In this document: in pieces, positions 33,972 to 43,000 of the stretch
Numbering within the stretch: position 1 is the stretch's first letter
Layout of the letters: each line of letters opens with the position of its first letter
Translations under genes and position numbers: made by a program
NCBI RefSeq assembly: GCF_015207875.1
Contig: NZ_JADEVZ010000029.1
Span: 1 to 57,167, forward strand
DNA: 57,167 bases
Reading direction: 5' to 3'
Source: Dolichospermum sp. LEGE 00240
Lineage (GTDB): Bacteria; Cyanobacteriota; Cyanobacteriia; Cyanobacteriales; Nostocaceae
The notes under the pieces: generated by a model
What the model was told of the DNA's origin: nothing
What the model saw: the letters and a program-made list of their open reading frames with translations, nothing else
Databases searched by the model: none

Positions 33972-34591
33972 TGCGAGTCAATATTTTTGTAGAAGGACAA
34001 ACGGAAGAAACTTTTGCCAGAGAATTACTTTACAATCATTTTCTGCAACAAAACATATATGTTAGGCCTATACTTCTAGGAGGTGCGGTAACTTATGGAA
34101 AAATCAGAAAAGAATTATATCGTAAATGTTCTGAAGATAGCACCGCTTTTGTAACTACGATGTTAGATTTGTATGGACTACCAAAAGATTTTCCCGGTAA
34201 AAGTTCTATTCCCACTACAGCTAATCTTTTTGAGAAAGCTGAATATCTTGAACAACAAATGGGTGTAGATATTGGAGTCCAAAATTTTATTCCTAATTTA
34301 TTGGTGCATGAGTTTGAGGGACTTCTCTATAGTAATCCACAAGCTTTTTTAGGATGGTTTGATCAAAACATAGTAGAACAGCTACAGCGTGAACGTGAAT
34401 CATTTCCTTCACCTGAACATATTAATGATAGTCCGCAAACATCACCATCTAAACGTATTCTTCGATGTTGTCCTCGATATGATAAACCGTTACATGGTTC
34501 TTCAATTGCTATGGATATCGGATTGGATACAATACGTAAACAGTGTCAGCATTTCGATAAATGGTTAACAAAACTGGAAAACATTAAGTAG
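33968..34591 (+). CDS. DUF4276 protein (TOPRIM-like partner of the ATPase)
   Basis: A 207-residue DUF4276 protein starting MMRVNIFVEGQTEETFARELL, with the conserved Glu of the TOPRIM-like fold in VEGQTE. A later acidic pair lies in TMLDLYGLP, and the family motif NLLVHEFEGLLYSNP follows. The C-terminus RCCPRYDKPLHGSSIAMDIGL is also typical. DUF4276 genes regularly follow AAA_21 ATPase genes; the pair resembles OLD/PARIS-type ATPase-nuclease modules and is likely defensive. It overlaps the ATPase stop by four bases. Nuclease action is inferred. Confidence 0.85.
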   Translation: MMRVNIFVEGQTEETFARELLYNHFLQQNIYVRPILLGGAVTYGKIRKELYRKCSEDSTAFVTTMLDLYGLPKDFPGKSSIPTTANLFEKAEYLEQQMGVDIGVQNFIPNLLVHEFEGLLYSNPQAFLGWFDQNIVEQLQRERESFPSPEHINDSPQTSPSKRILRCCPRYDKPLHGSSIAMDIGLDTIRKQCQHFDKWLTKLENIK

Positions 34592-34608
34592 TTAACTATT
34601 TTGTCAGA

Positions 34609-34647
34609 ATCAGGATGTCTAAGATTTAAGGATTTACAGGATGGAAA
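34609..34647. repeat. Dispersed repeat at HicB copy 2 junction
   Basis: ATCAGGATGTCTAAGATT followed by AAGGATTTACAGGATGG matches the complement of 25226-25263. This repeat replaces the upstream region that copies 1 and 3 of hicB share and ends just before the ATG of copy 2. Confidence 0.6.
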
Positions 34648-34651
34648 TTTT

Positions 34652-34867
34652 ATGAATAACAATGTAGATATAGGAATCGTGCTGTTATCTCATGGTGAAG
34701 ATGGGTATTTTGTTGTCGAAGTACCCAGTTTACCCGGTTGTATTAGTCAGGGTAAAACCCGTGAGGAAGCTTTAGCTAACATAGAAGAAGCAATATCTCT
34801 CTACATTGAAGTTTTGCAAGACAGAAATGAACCTGTTCCAGAAGATACGGTATTGATGGGATATTAA
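34652..34867 (+). CDS. HicB-like antitoxin, copy 2
   Basis: 71 residues, from the ATG at 34652. From VLLSHGEDGYFVV to the end TVLMGY the protein is identical to copy 1, and the 3' flanking DNA stays alike for another 30 bases. Only the first nine residues differ (MNNNVDIGI here, MVTIKSQRK in copy 1), because the upstream sequence comes from a dispersed repeat. A TTG at 34601 would lie inside the spacer after DUF4276 and is less likely. No HicA toxin gene is adjacent. Confidence 0.85.
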   Translation: MNNNVDIGIVLLSHGEDGYFVVEVPSLPGCISQGKTREEALANIEEAISLYIEVLQDRNEPVPEDTVLMGY

Positions 34868-34946
34868 TCTGAAATACCTCTTTTTGATACAATTGAGATC
34901 CAAAATCGCATAAAATTAACAAAACAACCCCGAATGGAGATTTAAC

Positions 34947-35723
34947 TTGTCGGCATATAGGACTAGACTACAAGCAAACGAGATTAAGCTCAGACTACAA
35001 CCTTTAAGACGTGCATCTCTGTTTAGAGGAGAAATTGAATTGGCAGTTAGGATTAAAGAAATTCTAAATACACTATCTAAATATAAAAATGAACTTCTTG
35101 ATAAAAAACGGTTTTTAATAGACTTTCTGAATGAATTTTATTACGATATCCAAACTTATCTATATACCATCCAACCACTTTTAAATTTATCCCCAGGAGA
35201 CATAGAAAAATCTTGCCAGCAAAAGAACATATCTGTAACTGATTATTACTGGTATACAGTAATATTACCTAATTGGTTGAGTCAAGAAGATCCGAAATTT
35301 TCTTACTGGATTGAAAAACTTATACAAGAAGAGTATACTGGTAGTGATGAAGATTTAATTATTGCTCTAACTAAAACAATTAATGCTAGGTCTGACGGAA
35401 GTGCTTCAAACCGTTATATTCTAGATTTATCTATGGCTACAGATTTACTTGTTAGTCACGTTCCTAGTGCAATTGAGCCTGTGTTTGTTCAACTTACAGG
35501 TACTGTTATCCTTCGAGATGGACAACGTAACCCTGATTTTTTGACTAAGCAGCAGAAATGGAATCATACTCTATCATGTTGGGGTATTAAACGGGCTTTA
35601 CTGGTTGCTCATGATGCTCAAGTGAACACTCCAAACAATCTACTTAAGTTAGCAAGTGTTATGCTAAAAGAGAGTAGAGATCGCCCTATCACTTTTATTG
35701 CCGTTATACCCTTCCCTGGATAG
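34947..35723 (+). CDS. Unknown protein X of the modular unit
   Basis: A 258-residue protein with a TTG start supported by GGAG eight bases upstream. The first 110 residues are helical and basic (LQANEIKLRLQPLRRASLF, ILNTLSKYKNELLDKKRF). The C-terminal half is alpha/beta, with EPVFVQLTGTVI, QQKWNHTLSCWGIKRALLVAHD, and the end PITFIAVIPFPG. Such a layout could fit a nuclease or effector fold, but I recognise no family. The last 12 codons overlap the duplicated DNA that leads into the next gene and are also found, alone, upstream of the unit-1 ATPase. It starts 79 bases after HicB copy 2. Confidence 0.75.
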   Translation: MSAYRTRLQANEIKLRLQPLRRASLFRGEIELAVRIKEILNTLSKYKNELLDKKRFLIDFLNEFYYDIQTYLYTIQPLLNLSPGDIEKSCQQKNISVTDYYWYTVILPNWLSQEDPKFSYWIEKLIQEEYTGSDEDLIIALTKTINARSDGSASNRYILDLSMATDLLVSHVPSAIEPVFVQLTGTVILRDGQRNPDFLTKQQKWNHTLSCWGIKRALLVAHDAQVNTPNNLLKLASVMLKESRDRPITFIAVIPFPG

Positions 35724-35727
35724 TATT

Positions 35728-36555
35728 ATGACTAAGAATGTAAAAATTTATAATCAGTCAACTTCCGAGGTAGATTGGAAATATCTAGAAGCATCTCAAC
35801 AGTTGCAGCTAGATAAAGAAACCTATGGCTCAGATTATATTCATCTTTATGTTGATGATATAGAAGGTGATTGGCTAGAAAATTGGGATTGGGAAGATGA
35901 TTTAACAGATTATATTGATGCTTTTTATCATCATTGTGAACAGGGAAATTATCAATTTGCTTTAGATACTTTAAAGGCTGGTGATGATTTGTTGAATCAG
36001 CCGGAGAATCATGAAAAATGTTTAGAACTTTATAGTTATTTAGTTGAAAGGTTAGAATTACAAGATCCAAAGCAATCAGAAATAAACCATCAAGAGATTT
36101 TGAATTTAGCGAAACAGCGTATTTTTATATTACGAAATAATGGAAAAGGGGAAAATATGCAAGAAGAAAGAATGATAAATATCATAGATCCAGCAGGATC
36201 TCGTTTAGGATATATTAGAAAGTCCCTTGATAAAGTACATAATGGTGTAATTAGGAGAACTTGGGGTATTGAAGTTTCTGTTTCTGAAGATGATCTGTGT
36301 CATTCATTTAGTCAAGAAGCAAAAGCAAGTAGTGGTGATTTTCTAGTAACTTTCGGCATTTGGTATAATATTCCAGTACAAGGTTATTTCCTAACTATAA
36401 AACAGGGTTCTGAAACTATAACAGAAATTAAAGAATTTTCAGAAACATCAACATTTTCTATTGATGAACATGATTTGGTAGAAGAATTTTTGAAAAAAAT
36501 AGAGGGTGCTACTTGGCAAACTAAGTCCTTAGATTTAGATGCTTTACCAGAATAA
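35728..36555 (+). CDS. Duplicated N-terminal domain fused to an unknown domain (unit 2)
   Basis: A 275-residue protein. Residues 1-143 repeat the acidic domain of the unit-1 ATPase at about 90 percent identity (IHLYVDDIEGDWLENWD, YIDAFYHHCEQGNYQFA). From Met144 a different domain of 132 residues follows, beginning MQEERMINIIDPAGSRLGY and ending in KSLDLDALPE. It has an alternating beta pattern (GIEVSVSEDD, DFLVTFGIWYNIP, GYFLTIKQGSE) and no known motif. An AAAGGGGAAAAT ribosome site precedes the Met144 ATG at 36157, so a separate short product is possible. I chose ATG 35728 over a TTG at 35698. Confidence 0.78.
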   Translation: MTKNVKIYNQSTSEVDWKYLEASQQLQLDKETYGSDYIHLYVDDIEGDWLENWDWEDDLTDYIDAFYHHCEQGNYQFALDTLKAGDDLLNQPENHEKCLELYSYLVERLELQDPKQSEINHQEILNLAKQRIFILRNNGKGENMQEERMINIIDPAGSRLGYIRKSLDKVHNGVIRRTWGIEVSVSEDDLCHSFSQEAKASSGDFLVTFGIWYNIPVQGYFLTIKQGSETITEIKEFSETSTFSIDEHDLVEEFLKKIEGATWQTKSLDLDALPE

Positions 36556-36611
36556 AAGATATATCATTATATTTGTCATTCCATCAAAAAACTAATTGAA
36601 CTATCGTAAAA

Positions 36612-36809
36612 ATGAAATCTCAAAGAAAAGTGCTGTTATCTCATGGTGAAGATGGGTATGTTGTTGTTGAAGTACCAAGTTTACCCGGTTGTATCAGTCA
36701 GGGTAAAACTCGTGAGGAAGCTTTAGCTAATATTGAAGAAGCAATATCTCTCTACATTGAAGTTTTGCAAGATAGAGGTGAACCTACCTGTTCCAGAAGA
36801 TACGGTTGA
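36612..36809 (+). CDS. HicB-like antitoxin, copy 3, C-terminal frameshift
   Basis: 65 residues, MKSQRKVLLSHGEDGYVVVEVP and on to YIEVLQDRGEP, then a frameshifted end (TCSRRYG). A tandem ACCT duplication at 36782-36789 shifts the frame. With one copy removed the end would read PVPEDTVEVVLV, a natural HicB terminus with a stop at 36831-36833. The fold-forming part is complete, so the protein may still work or may be decaying. It sits 56 bases after the unit-2 fusion gene, with upstream DNA similar to that of copy 1. Confidence 0.75.
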   Translation: MKSQRKVLLSHGEDGYVVVEVPSLPGCISQGKTREEALANIEEAISLYIEVLQDRGEPTCSRRYG

Positions 36810-36870
36810 GGTAGTGCTGGTTTGAGTAAGTCACCCATAATCTCAGGTTTAGAGTGTGTGAAAGGACTAG

Positions 36871-36887
36871 AAAAAAGCGGCTTTTTT
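36871..36887 (+). terminator. Hairpin terminator closing the island
   Basis: AAAAAAG-CGG-CTTTTTT, a 7-bp stem with a triloop, runs into a T-tract. It lies 60 bases after HicB copy 3 and 28 bases before the end of the convergent gene and could serve both strands. Confidence 0.6.
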
Positions 36888-36914
36888 GTGGATAGAAAAA
36901 GAGGAATTAATATT

Positions 36915-37727
36915 TTACACAACTCTATGATAAGTAATTATATTTTCTGATTCATCTTCTGGATCTGCAAGCCAGATTTGATCAACAATAGGTGGAATCG
37001 TTGCATTTTCGATAATTTCTATAATTCTCTCAGGAAAAAGAAAATCACCACCTATTTCTACAATTAGAATCTTTACACAATCTGTATATTCCTGGAATTT
37101 TTTTTCTGTAGCTGCTAAATGTCTAGCTAATTCTTGGGCTATTACTGGTTCAGCTTCTATCATCTCTTTATAATAAACTCCAACATCTTTCCAAGCACCA
37201 GATAATTTTAGACCAGATTTATCTGAAGTATCATCACGTTCATTGTCTGGAATACGACGAAAGCAACAAGGAATAGGTTTATCAATAAAAATGATCTCAG
37301 AAATTAAAAAATCTTCCAGATTATTTTTAATGTACAGTGTTATTTCTCTCGATAAACCATCTAATTTACTTTTGGAATTTTGATAAAGAATACTTTCATC
37401 GATACTAATTTGATATAAATCTTCAGGTAGAGAGTTCCTTAAATCTCTTTTAAAAGCTTTTTGAAAAGAATTAAAAAAATCGTGAAAATGTCTATGCTTT
37501 TGATAATAATCTTTAGGATAAACTATCTGTTTACATTCAATGACCATTGGTTGATCCCCGGATGCTTCTAGTAATACCTCTGGTTGCTTTGTCTCTTTCT
37601 TGGAAATATCAAGACATTTAGAAAGACTATAATCTTTTCCATAAGTCTCGTTAAATTGATTTGCAAAATCTTTTAATCCCTTGTTCCACTCGCATTTGCC
37701 ATCACGAAAACAATGAAAAGACACCAT
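36915..37727 (-). CDS. Unknown protein with possible PD-(D/E)XK nuclease core
   Basis: A 270-residue protein, convergent to the island. Residues about 50-70 read PEVLLEASGDQPMVIECKQIVYP. The pattern PE-x(n)-ExK after a hydrophobic strand resembles the core of restriction-endonuclease-like folds, and a helix with His pairs (KHRHFHDFF) follows. The C-terminal third has two predicted strands (VKILIVEIGG and DQIWLADPEDES). I do not recognise a family. The position next to ATPase/TOPRIM genes supports a defence or conflict role, but that is an inference. Confidence 0.65.
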   Translation of the reverse strand: MVSFHCFRDGKCEWNKGLKDFANQFNETYGKDYSLSKCLDISKKETKQPEVLLEASGDQPMVIECKQIVYPKDYYQKHRHFHDFFNSFQKAFKRDLRNSLPEDLYQISIDESILYQNSKSKLDGLSREITLYIKNNLEDFLISEIIFIDKPIPCCFRRIPDNERDDTSDKSGLKLSGAWKDVGVYYKEMIEAEPVIAQELARHLAATEKKFQEYTDCVKILIVEIGGDFLFPERIIEIIENATIPPIVDQIWLADPEDESENIITYHRVV

Positions 37728-37927
37728 ATTATTTATGATTAAATAGCTTACTCTTTAATTATAGTCTCAAAATTTACATGGCGCAAGAATAACTAAGGTA
37801 TAAATATGAAGCAATATTATGGTTTATATTCTAGTAAAGAACCGTGCAGTTTTTGTCCCAACTCCATGTAAAATAAATATTCCAGTCAGTATTTCCTTAA
37901 TATTACTATTCCCTATTTAATATATTT

Positions 37928-38980
37928 ATGCAAATCAATTTTCAAACCTTTACCGTTAACAAACGATTTCCCCTCACAATTAGTCGCGGGACAACAGCAC
38001 AAACAACAAATATCTGGTTACAAATTAGCGCAGAAGGAATTGCAGGTTGGGGAGAAGCATCACCTTTTGGTGTGGGCAACCATAGGCAATCTACCGAGAA
38101 AATTCAAGAAACTTTGCAGCAAATCATACCTGCTTTACAAAAATATAGCCCTTGGCAACGGCAGGAAATTGAGGCACTATTAGAACAAATGCAAATTCTG
38201 TCCGCAGTCAAAGCGGCTGTGGATATGGCATTACATGATTGGTTGGGTAAGCGCGTGAATTTACCATTGTGGCAACTATGGGGACTGGATAGAAATGTTA
38301 TAGTACCAACATCGGTAACAATTGGCATTAATTCCCCAGCAGGTGCAAAGGCAAGGACGCGAGACTGGTTACAATTTATGGATGTGCAGTTATTAAAGGT
38401 AAAATTAGGTTCAACCGAGGGAATAGAAGCAGATAAAAAAATGCTCTTAGCAGTACGGGAAGAAGCCGCCGGAAAAGATGTATTTGTTGATGCTAATGGC
38501 GGCTGGAGTTTAACGGATGCTATAAATATGTGTAATTGGTTAGCTGATTTGGGAATCAAGTATGTAGAACAGCCTTTAGTAAGAGGTGAAGAAGCAAATT
38601 TAGCCGAATTGAAAAAACATTCACCGTTACCAATTTTTGTAGATGAAAGTTGCTTTACCAGTGCGGATATTCCCCAATTAGCTAATTATGTGGATGGTAT
38701 TAATATCAAATTAATGAAATCTGGGGGAATCTCCGAAGCTATGCGAATGGTGAATACAGCCAAAGCCCACAATTTACAAGTCATGTTTGGCTGTTATTCT
38801 GATAGTTGTCTTGCTAATACTGCCGCTTTACAACTTGCACCACTGGCTGATTATTTGGATTTAGATAGTCACTTAAATCTAATTGATGATCCTTTTAGTG
38901 GTGCAGTGGTGGAAAATGGGCGAGTTTTGCCGAATAATTTACCTGGTTTGGGAGTGAAACATTGTGCGTCTGTCGCTTAA
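37928..38980 (+). CDS. Dipeptide epimerase (enolase superfamily)
   Basis: A 350-residue enolase-superfamily enzyme most like L-Ala-D/L-Glu epimerases. The TIM-barrel catalytic residues are visible: K157 and K159 in LLKVKLG, metal ligands D188 (VDANGGW), E214 (VEQPL) and D239 (FVDESCF), and K264 in IKLMKSGGI. The capping domain is at residues 1-120. It probably recycles murein dipeptides or handles related dipeptides. The next gene, DUF1611, starts inside its last codons (17-base overlap), suggesting joint function; elsewhere DUF1611 genes pair with epimerases in D-glutamate metabolism. Confidence 0.9.
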   Translation: MQINFQTFTVNKRFPLTISRGTTAQTTNIWLQISAEGIAGWGEASPFGVGNHRQSTEKIQETLQQIIPALQKYSPWQRQEIEALLEQMQILSAVKAAVDMALHDWLGKRVNLPLWQLWGLDRNVIVPTSVTIGINSPAGAKARTRDWLQFMDVQLLKVKLGSTEGIEADKKMLLAVREEAAGKDVFVDANGGWSLTDAINMCNWLADLGIKYVEQPLVRGEEANLAELKKHSPLPIFVDESCFTSADIPQLANYVDGINIKLMKSGGISEAMRMVNTAKAHNLQVMFGCYSDSCLANTAALQLAPLADYLDLDSHLNLIDDPFSGAVVENGRVLPNNLPGLGVKHCASVA

Positions 38981-40010
38981 TCAAAAAATAGCAATTCTTC
39001 TCCATGAGGGAATTACTGGAGTTCAGGGAAAAACGGGGTTATCAATTTTACGTTACAGCGAGTCCCCCATTGTGGCGGTGATTGATAGAGAAACTGTAGG
39101 TAAATCTTTAGTCGAGTTAACTGGTATTCAGCGAGATGTGCCAATTGTGGCATCTTTAACAGCAGCTTTACAGTACAAGCCGGAAGTTTTGGTAATTGGG
39201 ATTGCGCCTAAAGGTGGTGCTGTTCCTGATGATTATTGGCTGGATATCAAAGATGCCCTCAAGGCGGGAATGTCTTTGGTAAATGGATTACATACACCAA
39301 TGGCAAATATACCGGAATTAACTGCCCTCCTCAAACCAGGACAATTAATTTGGGATGTCCGCAAAGAACCGGCTAACTTAGATGTAGCATCAGCAGCGGC
39401 GCAAAATCTGCCCTGTCGGCGGGTGTTGACGGTGGGAACGGATATGGCTATTGGTAAAATGTCCACAAGTCTGGAATTACACCGGGTGGCTAAGTTGCGG
39501 GGTATCCGTTCTAAGTTTTTGGCTACCGGTCAAACTGGGTTAATGTTGGAAGGGGAAGGGGTGGCTTTAGACGCGGTGCGGGTGGATTTTGCTGCGGGTG
39601 CGGTGGAACAGTTGGTAATGCGTTTTGGTCAACATTACGACATTTTGCAAATTGAGGGTCAAGGTTCTCTTTTACACCCTGGTTCAACGGCAACTTTACC
39701 GTTAATTAGGGGTTCTCAGCCTACACATTTAATTTTAGTGCATCAAGCGGGACAAACTCATAACCGTAATAATCCTCATATCTTGATTCCATCTTTATCG
39801 GAGGTGATTAGGATGTATGAAATTGTTGCTAGTGGTGCGGGGGCTTTTCGTCCTGTTTCGGTGGTGGGAATTGCTTTGAATACTCGGAATTTGGGGGAAG
39901 TAGAGGCAAAAAATGCGATCGCTCAAATTATAGCAGAAACTAAGTTACCTTGTACAGATCCTATTCGGTTTGGGGCTGGGTTATTATTGGATGCTGTTAT
40001 GCAAAGTTAA
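38964..40010 (+). CDS. DUF1611 family P-loop protein (DgcN-like)
   Basis: A 348-residue DUF1611 protein. It has an N-terminal Rossmann-like domain (residues 1-130, with VLVIGIAPKGGAVP), then a P-loop-like VLTVGTDMAIGKMSTSLEL and the segment FLATGQTGLMLEGEG. The middle shows QIEGQGSLLHPGS and the later part LILVHQAGQTHNRN. The GTG start at 38964 overlaps the epimerase gene by 17 bases, so translation is coupled. Relatives named DgcN act with a racemase or epimerase on D-glutamate; the substrate in cyanobacteria is uncertain. Confidence 0.85.
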   Translation: MRLSLNQKIAILLHEGITGVQGKTGLSILRYSESPIVAVIDRETVGKSLVELTGIQRDVPIVASLTAALQYKPEVLVIGIAPKGGAVPDDYWLDIKDALKAGMSLVNGLHTPMANIPELTALLKPGQLIWDVRKEPANLDVASAAAQNLPCRRVLTVGTDMAIGKMSTSLELHRVAKLRGIRSKFLATGQTGLMLEGEGVALDAVRVDFAAGAVEQLVMRFGQHYDILQIEGQGSLLHPGSTATLPLIRGSQPTHLILVHQAGQTHNRNNPHILIPSLSEVIRMYEIVASGAGAFRPVSVVGIALNTRNLGEVEAKNAIAQIIAETKLPCTDPIRFGAGLLLDAVMQS

Positions 40011-40061
40011 AATTTCTGAACGGGTAGTATACCCGCACTATCAAGATTCAGGAAAAACTCA

Positions 40062-43000
40062 TCAAACTGTCAATTTAGCCTGGATAATCACATCATTAAA
40101 GTCATTATCACCACCACCAGCTAAATCTTCAAACCCGAAAGTGTTATTTCCTAATAGGCGAATGTGATCTATCTTATCAGAATTAGCCCCTAAATAGGCA
40201 AAGTAAGTTTGATCAACTTGTCCATTTATAACTTGGTCTACAGTTCGACCATTGGTAAGGATAAATGGCGCAAAAATACTCCCTCCTGTTAATAGTTTAT
40301 CAGTAAAAGTTGCAGTTCCTTGATTATCAACCCGCAGATCAATTCCCGCTACACGATTGTTGATAGCTGCTTGTGCATAACCTGAATCACTTGGACGGAA
40401 ATCAACAGTACCATTACCATCAACATCAATACCTCCATTTTCATCAGTCACTTTATAAAAACCCACAAAATTGTTAAAAGCTGCTTCTCTATTGACAATA
40501 AAATCAACTTTTACATCTTGGGTTATATCTCTTAAATCAATCACTTCTCCTTGTTGTTTTCCTTGCAGATTTGCACCTAATGGTAATGGGTCATTTGTGG
40601 ATTTAATGTTCACTACCAAATCTTTGAAATCGGCATTATTATTAGAGCCATCTTTCCAACTCAAAGAGAAACCATCAGTACCTAAATCTCTAATATTTTG
40701 GTTTGAAAGGTCAGAAAACAGGATATTCGTAGCAGAGGTAATTCCAGTTTTAACACTATCAATTGTGCCATTTTTGATCAAGAAGAATCTCAGGTTATCG
40801 CTAGAATTAAATTCTAATAGGCTGTTCAATTTGTTGATATTAAATCCGTTGGGAATATTGGCAATAGTGGAGAAAATTACTTTTGATTTATTCAAAGCCG
40901 CTTGGGTATAACCTGTTTCTCCTGGGGTAATGCCGTTAATTTTACCTTGAGCATCATCAACAGTAAATACACCTAGTTCATTTACCAGATTAGAACTACT
41001 TCCCGCAAGGTTTACTTGAAGTTTTGGTTTACTAGCACTACCCGAAATAGTAAAAAGATCATCAGCAATTTTTGTGAGTGTTGATGTTCCTAAAGCAGAA
41101 TTTAAGGTGACTAATGATTGGTCATCTTCATTGGGATTATTATTGTTAGGAGTGGAATCGGGGTCAGTTTCATTAACTGCTATTAATTCAGCGATGTTAG
41201 TAATAGCTCCTAACTGATTAACTTTGGCTGTTAGCTTGAGGTTACGAGTGAGATTATCTCTCATATTGCCTACATCCCACAAACCAGTTTGACTATCATA
41301 AGTTCCTTGGTCAGCTAAATAAGAAACAAAGCCTAGTTCAGAAGGGAGGATATCTTTGACTTTGATACCACTAGCAGTTCCAGTTCCTTTATTTTTCAGA
41401 GTAAGGGTAAAATTAATTTCATCACCGATTTGAGGGTTAGAATTATCTACAGTCTGTATTAACTCTAAATCAGTAGCAGTCGGAGTAATTGGACTAACAT
41501 CTACAGCCAGAGTTACAGAATCATTATTAGGATTAGGATCACTTTCTGTACTAGATATATTAGCCGTAGAAGTTACAGTTCCAGCAATGAAAGGTGAAAC
41601 TTCAATAGTTGCTGTGGCAGTTTCTCCACTATTTAAATTGCCTACATCTATTGATACAATTCCATTAGATTGAGAAACCTGCCCTTTACTCGCATTAGCC
41701 GCAATAAATTTAACTCCATTTGACAGATATTCCGTCAGAAATACTCCAGTAGAATTATTCGGTCCTTTATTTTGAATATTAATCGTGTAACTGAAATTCT
41801 CTCCCAAAAGAACATCTGGATTAGATAATACAGAAATCTCTAAATCTCCACCTGAAGTTGGAGTATTAGGATCTTGAGGTATATCTGTAAGAACAACATT
41901 GAGATTTTTTTGTTCTCCAGTTGCTAAGAAACCGCTAGAATCAACAGCACCAGCTTGTGTACCCTGAACACCACTTACTTGAACGTAGTGATCTTGCTCT
42001 AAACCAGTCAGTTCTAATGTTGCTGGAGAATCAACTTCACCAAATACCCAACCAATTCCATCTTGTTCACCAAACCAAACACTATTAGGGATTTCTGTGA
42101 GAACACCAGTAGCTTGGCTATATCCCAATCGTCGTCCTTGAGCATCTATCAAGAAACCATCTACAGGATCATTTATGAAATTCCATACATTTTTAGCCAG
42201 CCCAAAACTAAGTCCAGATTTACCAGTTGATATTTGCTTGCCTTTCTCTAATTTAGCGCCCAAGGTCTCTAAGATGAACTGCTGTACTCCTTTGTCGCTA
42301 GGCAATTTTCCATGCTCTACGCCATTAAATCCTCTATTCTGCTTTCCTGAAAGATAGGTTGAGGATTGAAGTGGGACAGTGCCATCACCACTATTTGGAG
42401 TTTCAATATCTTCCCACCATTGTTCATTAGTAGCAGGAATGTGACCTGGCGCTCCTTCAGTAAAAGATTCAACAGAGGGAACATATATATCTAGGATATC
42501 ACCAGGAAGATCAACTAATTTTTTAGGACTTGTTCTACTCTCAACAGAAGTTATAGTTTTGACATTATCTCCAAAAACAACCGTAATATTACTTCTATCT
42601 GTAACCAGACCAGTATTAACGTTCAAATCTAATAGCAATGAGTTCTCTTGATTGGGTTGAACCTTTGCTCCAAAATTGTAAGTTGCTAAAAGTGCTTTAA
42701 TCGTGGGAATATACTGATCTATAAATGCCTCTTTACTGGCTTTACTAGTCAAATCAGAATTCTTTGATTGAGCAATAACTGTTGCTTGAGTAATAGCTGT
42801 TGGACCATTTATAGTCCGTCCTTGCAGTAATTTTTGATAGGCAACATTGGCAAACTGCCGCATCACAAGACTGTAGCCAATGTCGGCATTCCAATCATCA
42901 TTAATAGGATTCCATGCTTTAGGCGCACCTTGATTTGGCACTCCCAGCATAATCAAATTATCTATCTTAGGTAATGTTACACCATAAGCATCACTTTGAA

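Noticed and set aside
32097-36809. Complete HicAB toxin-antitoxin pairs
   Set aside because: I looked on both sides of all three hicB genes and found no frame resembling the small HicA toxin; the HicB copies are orphans.
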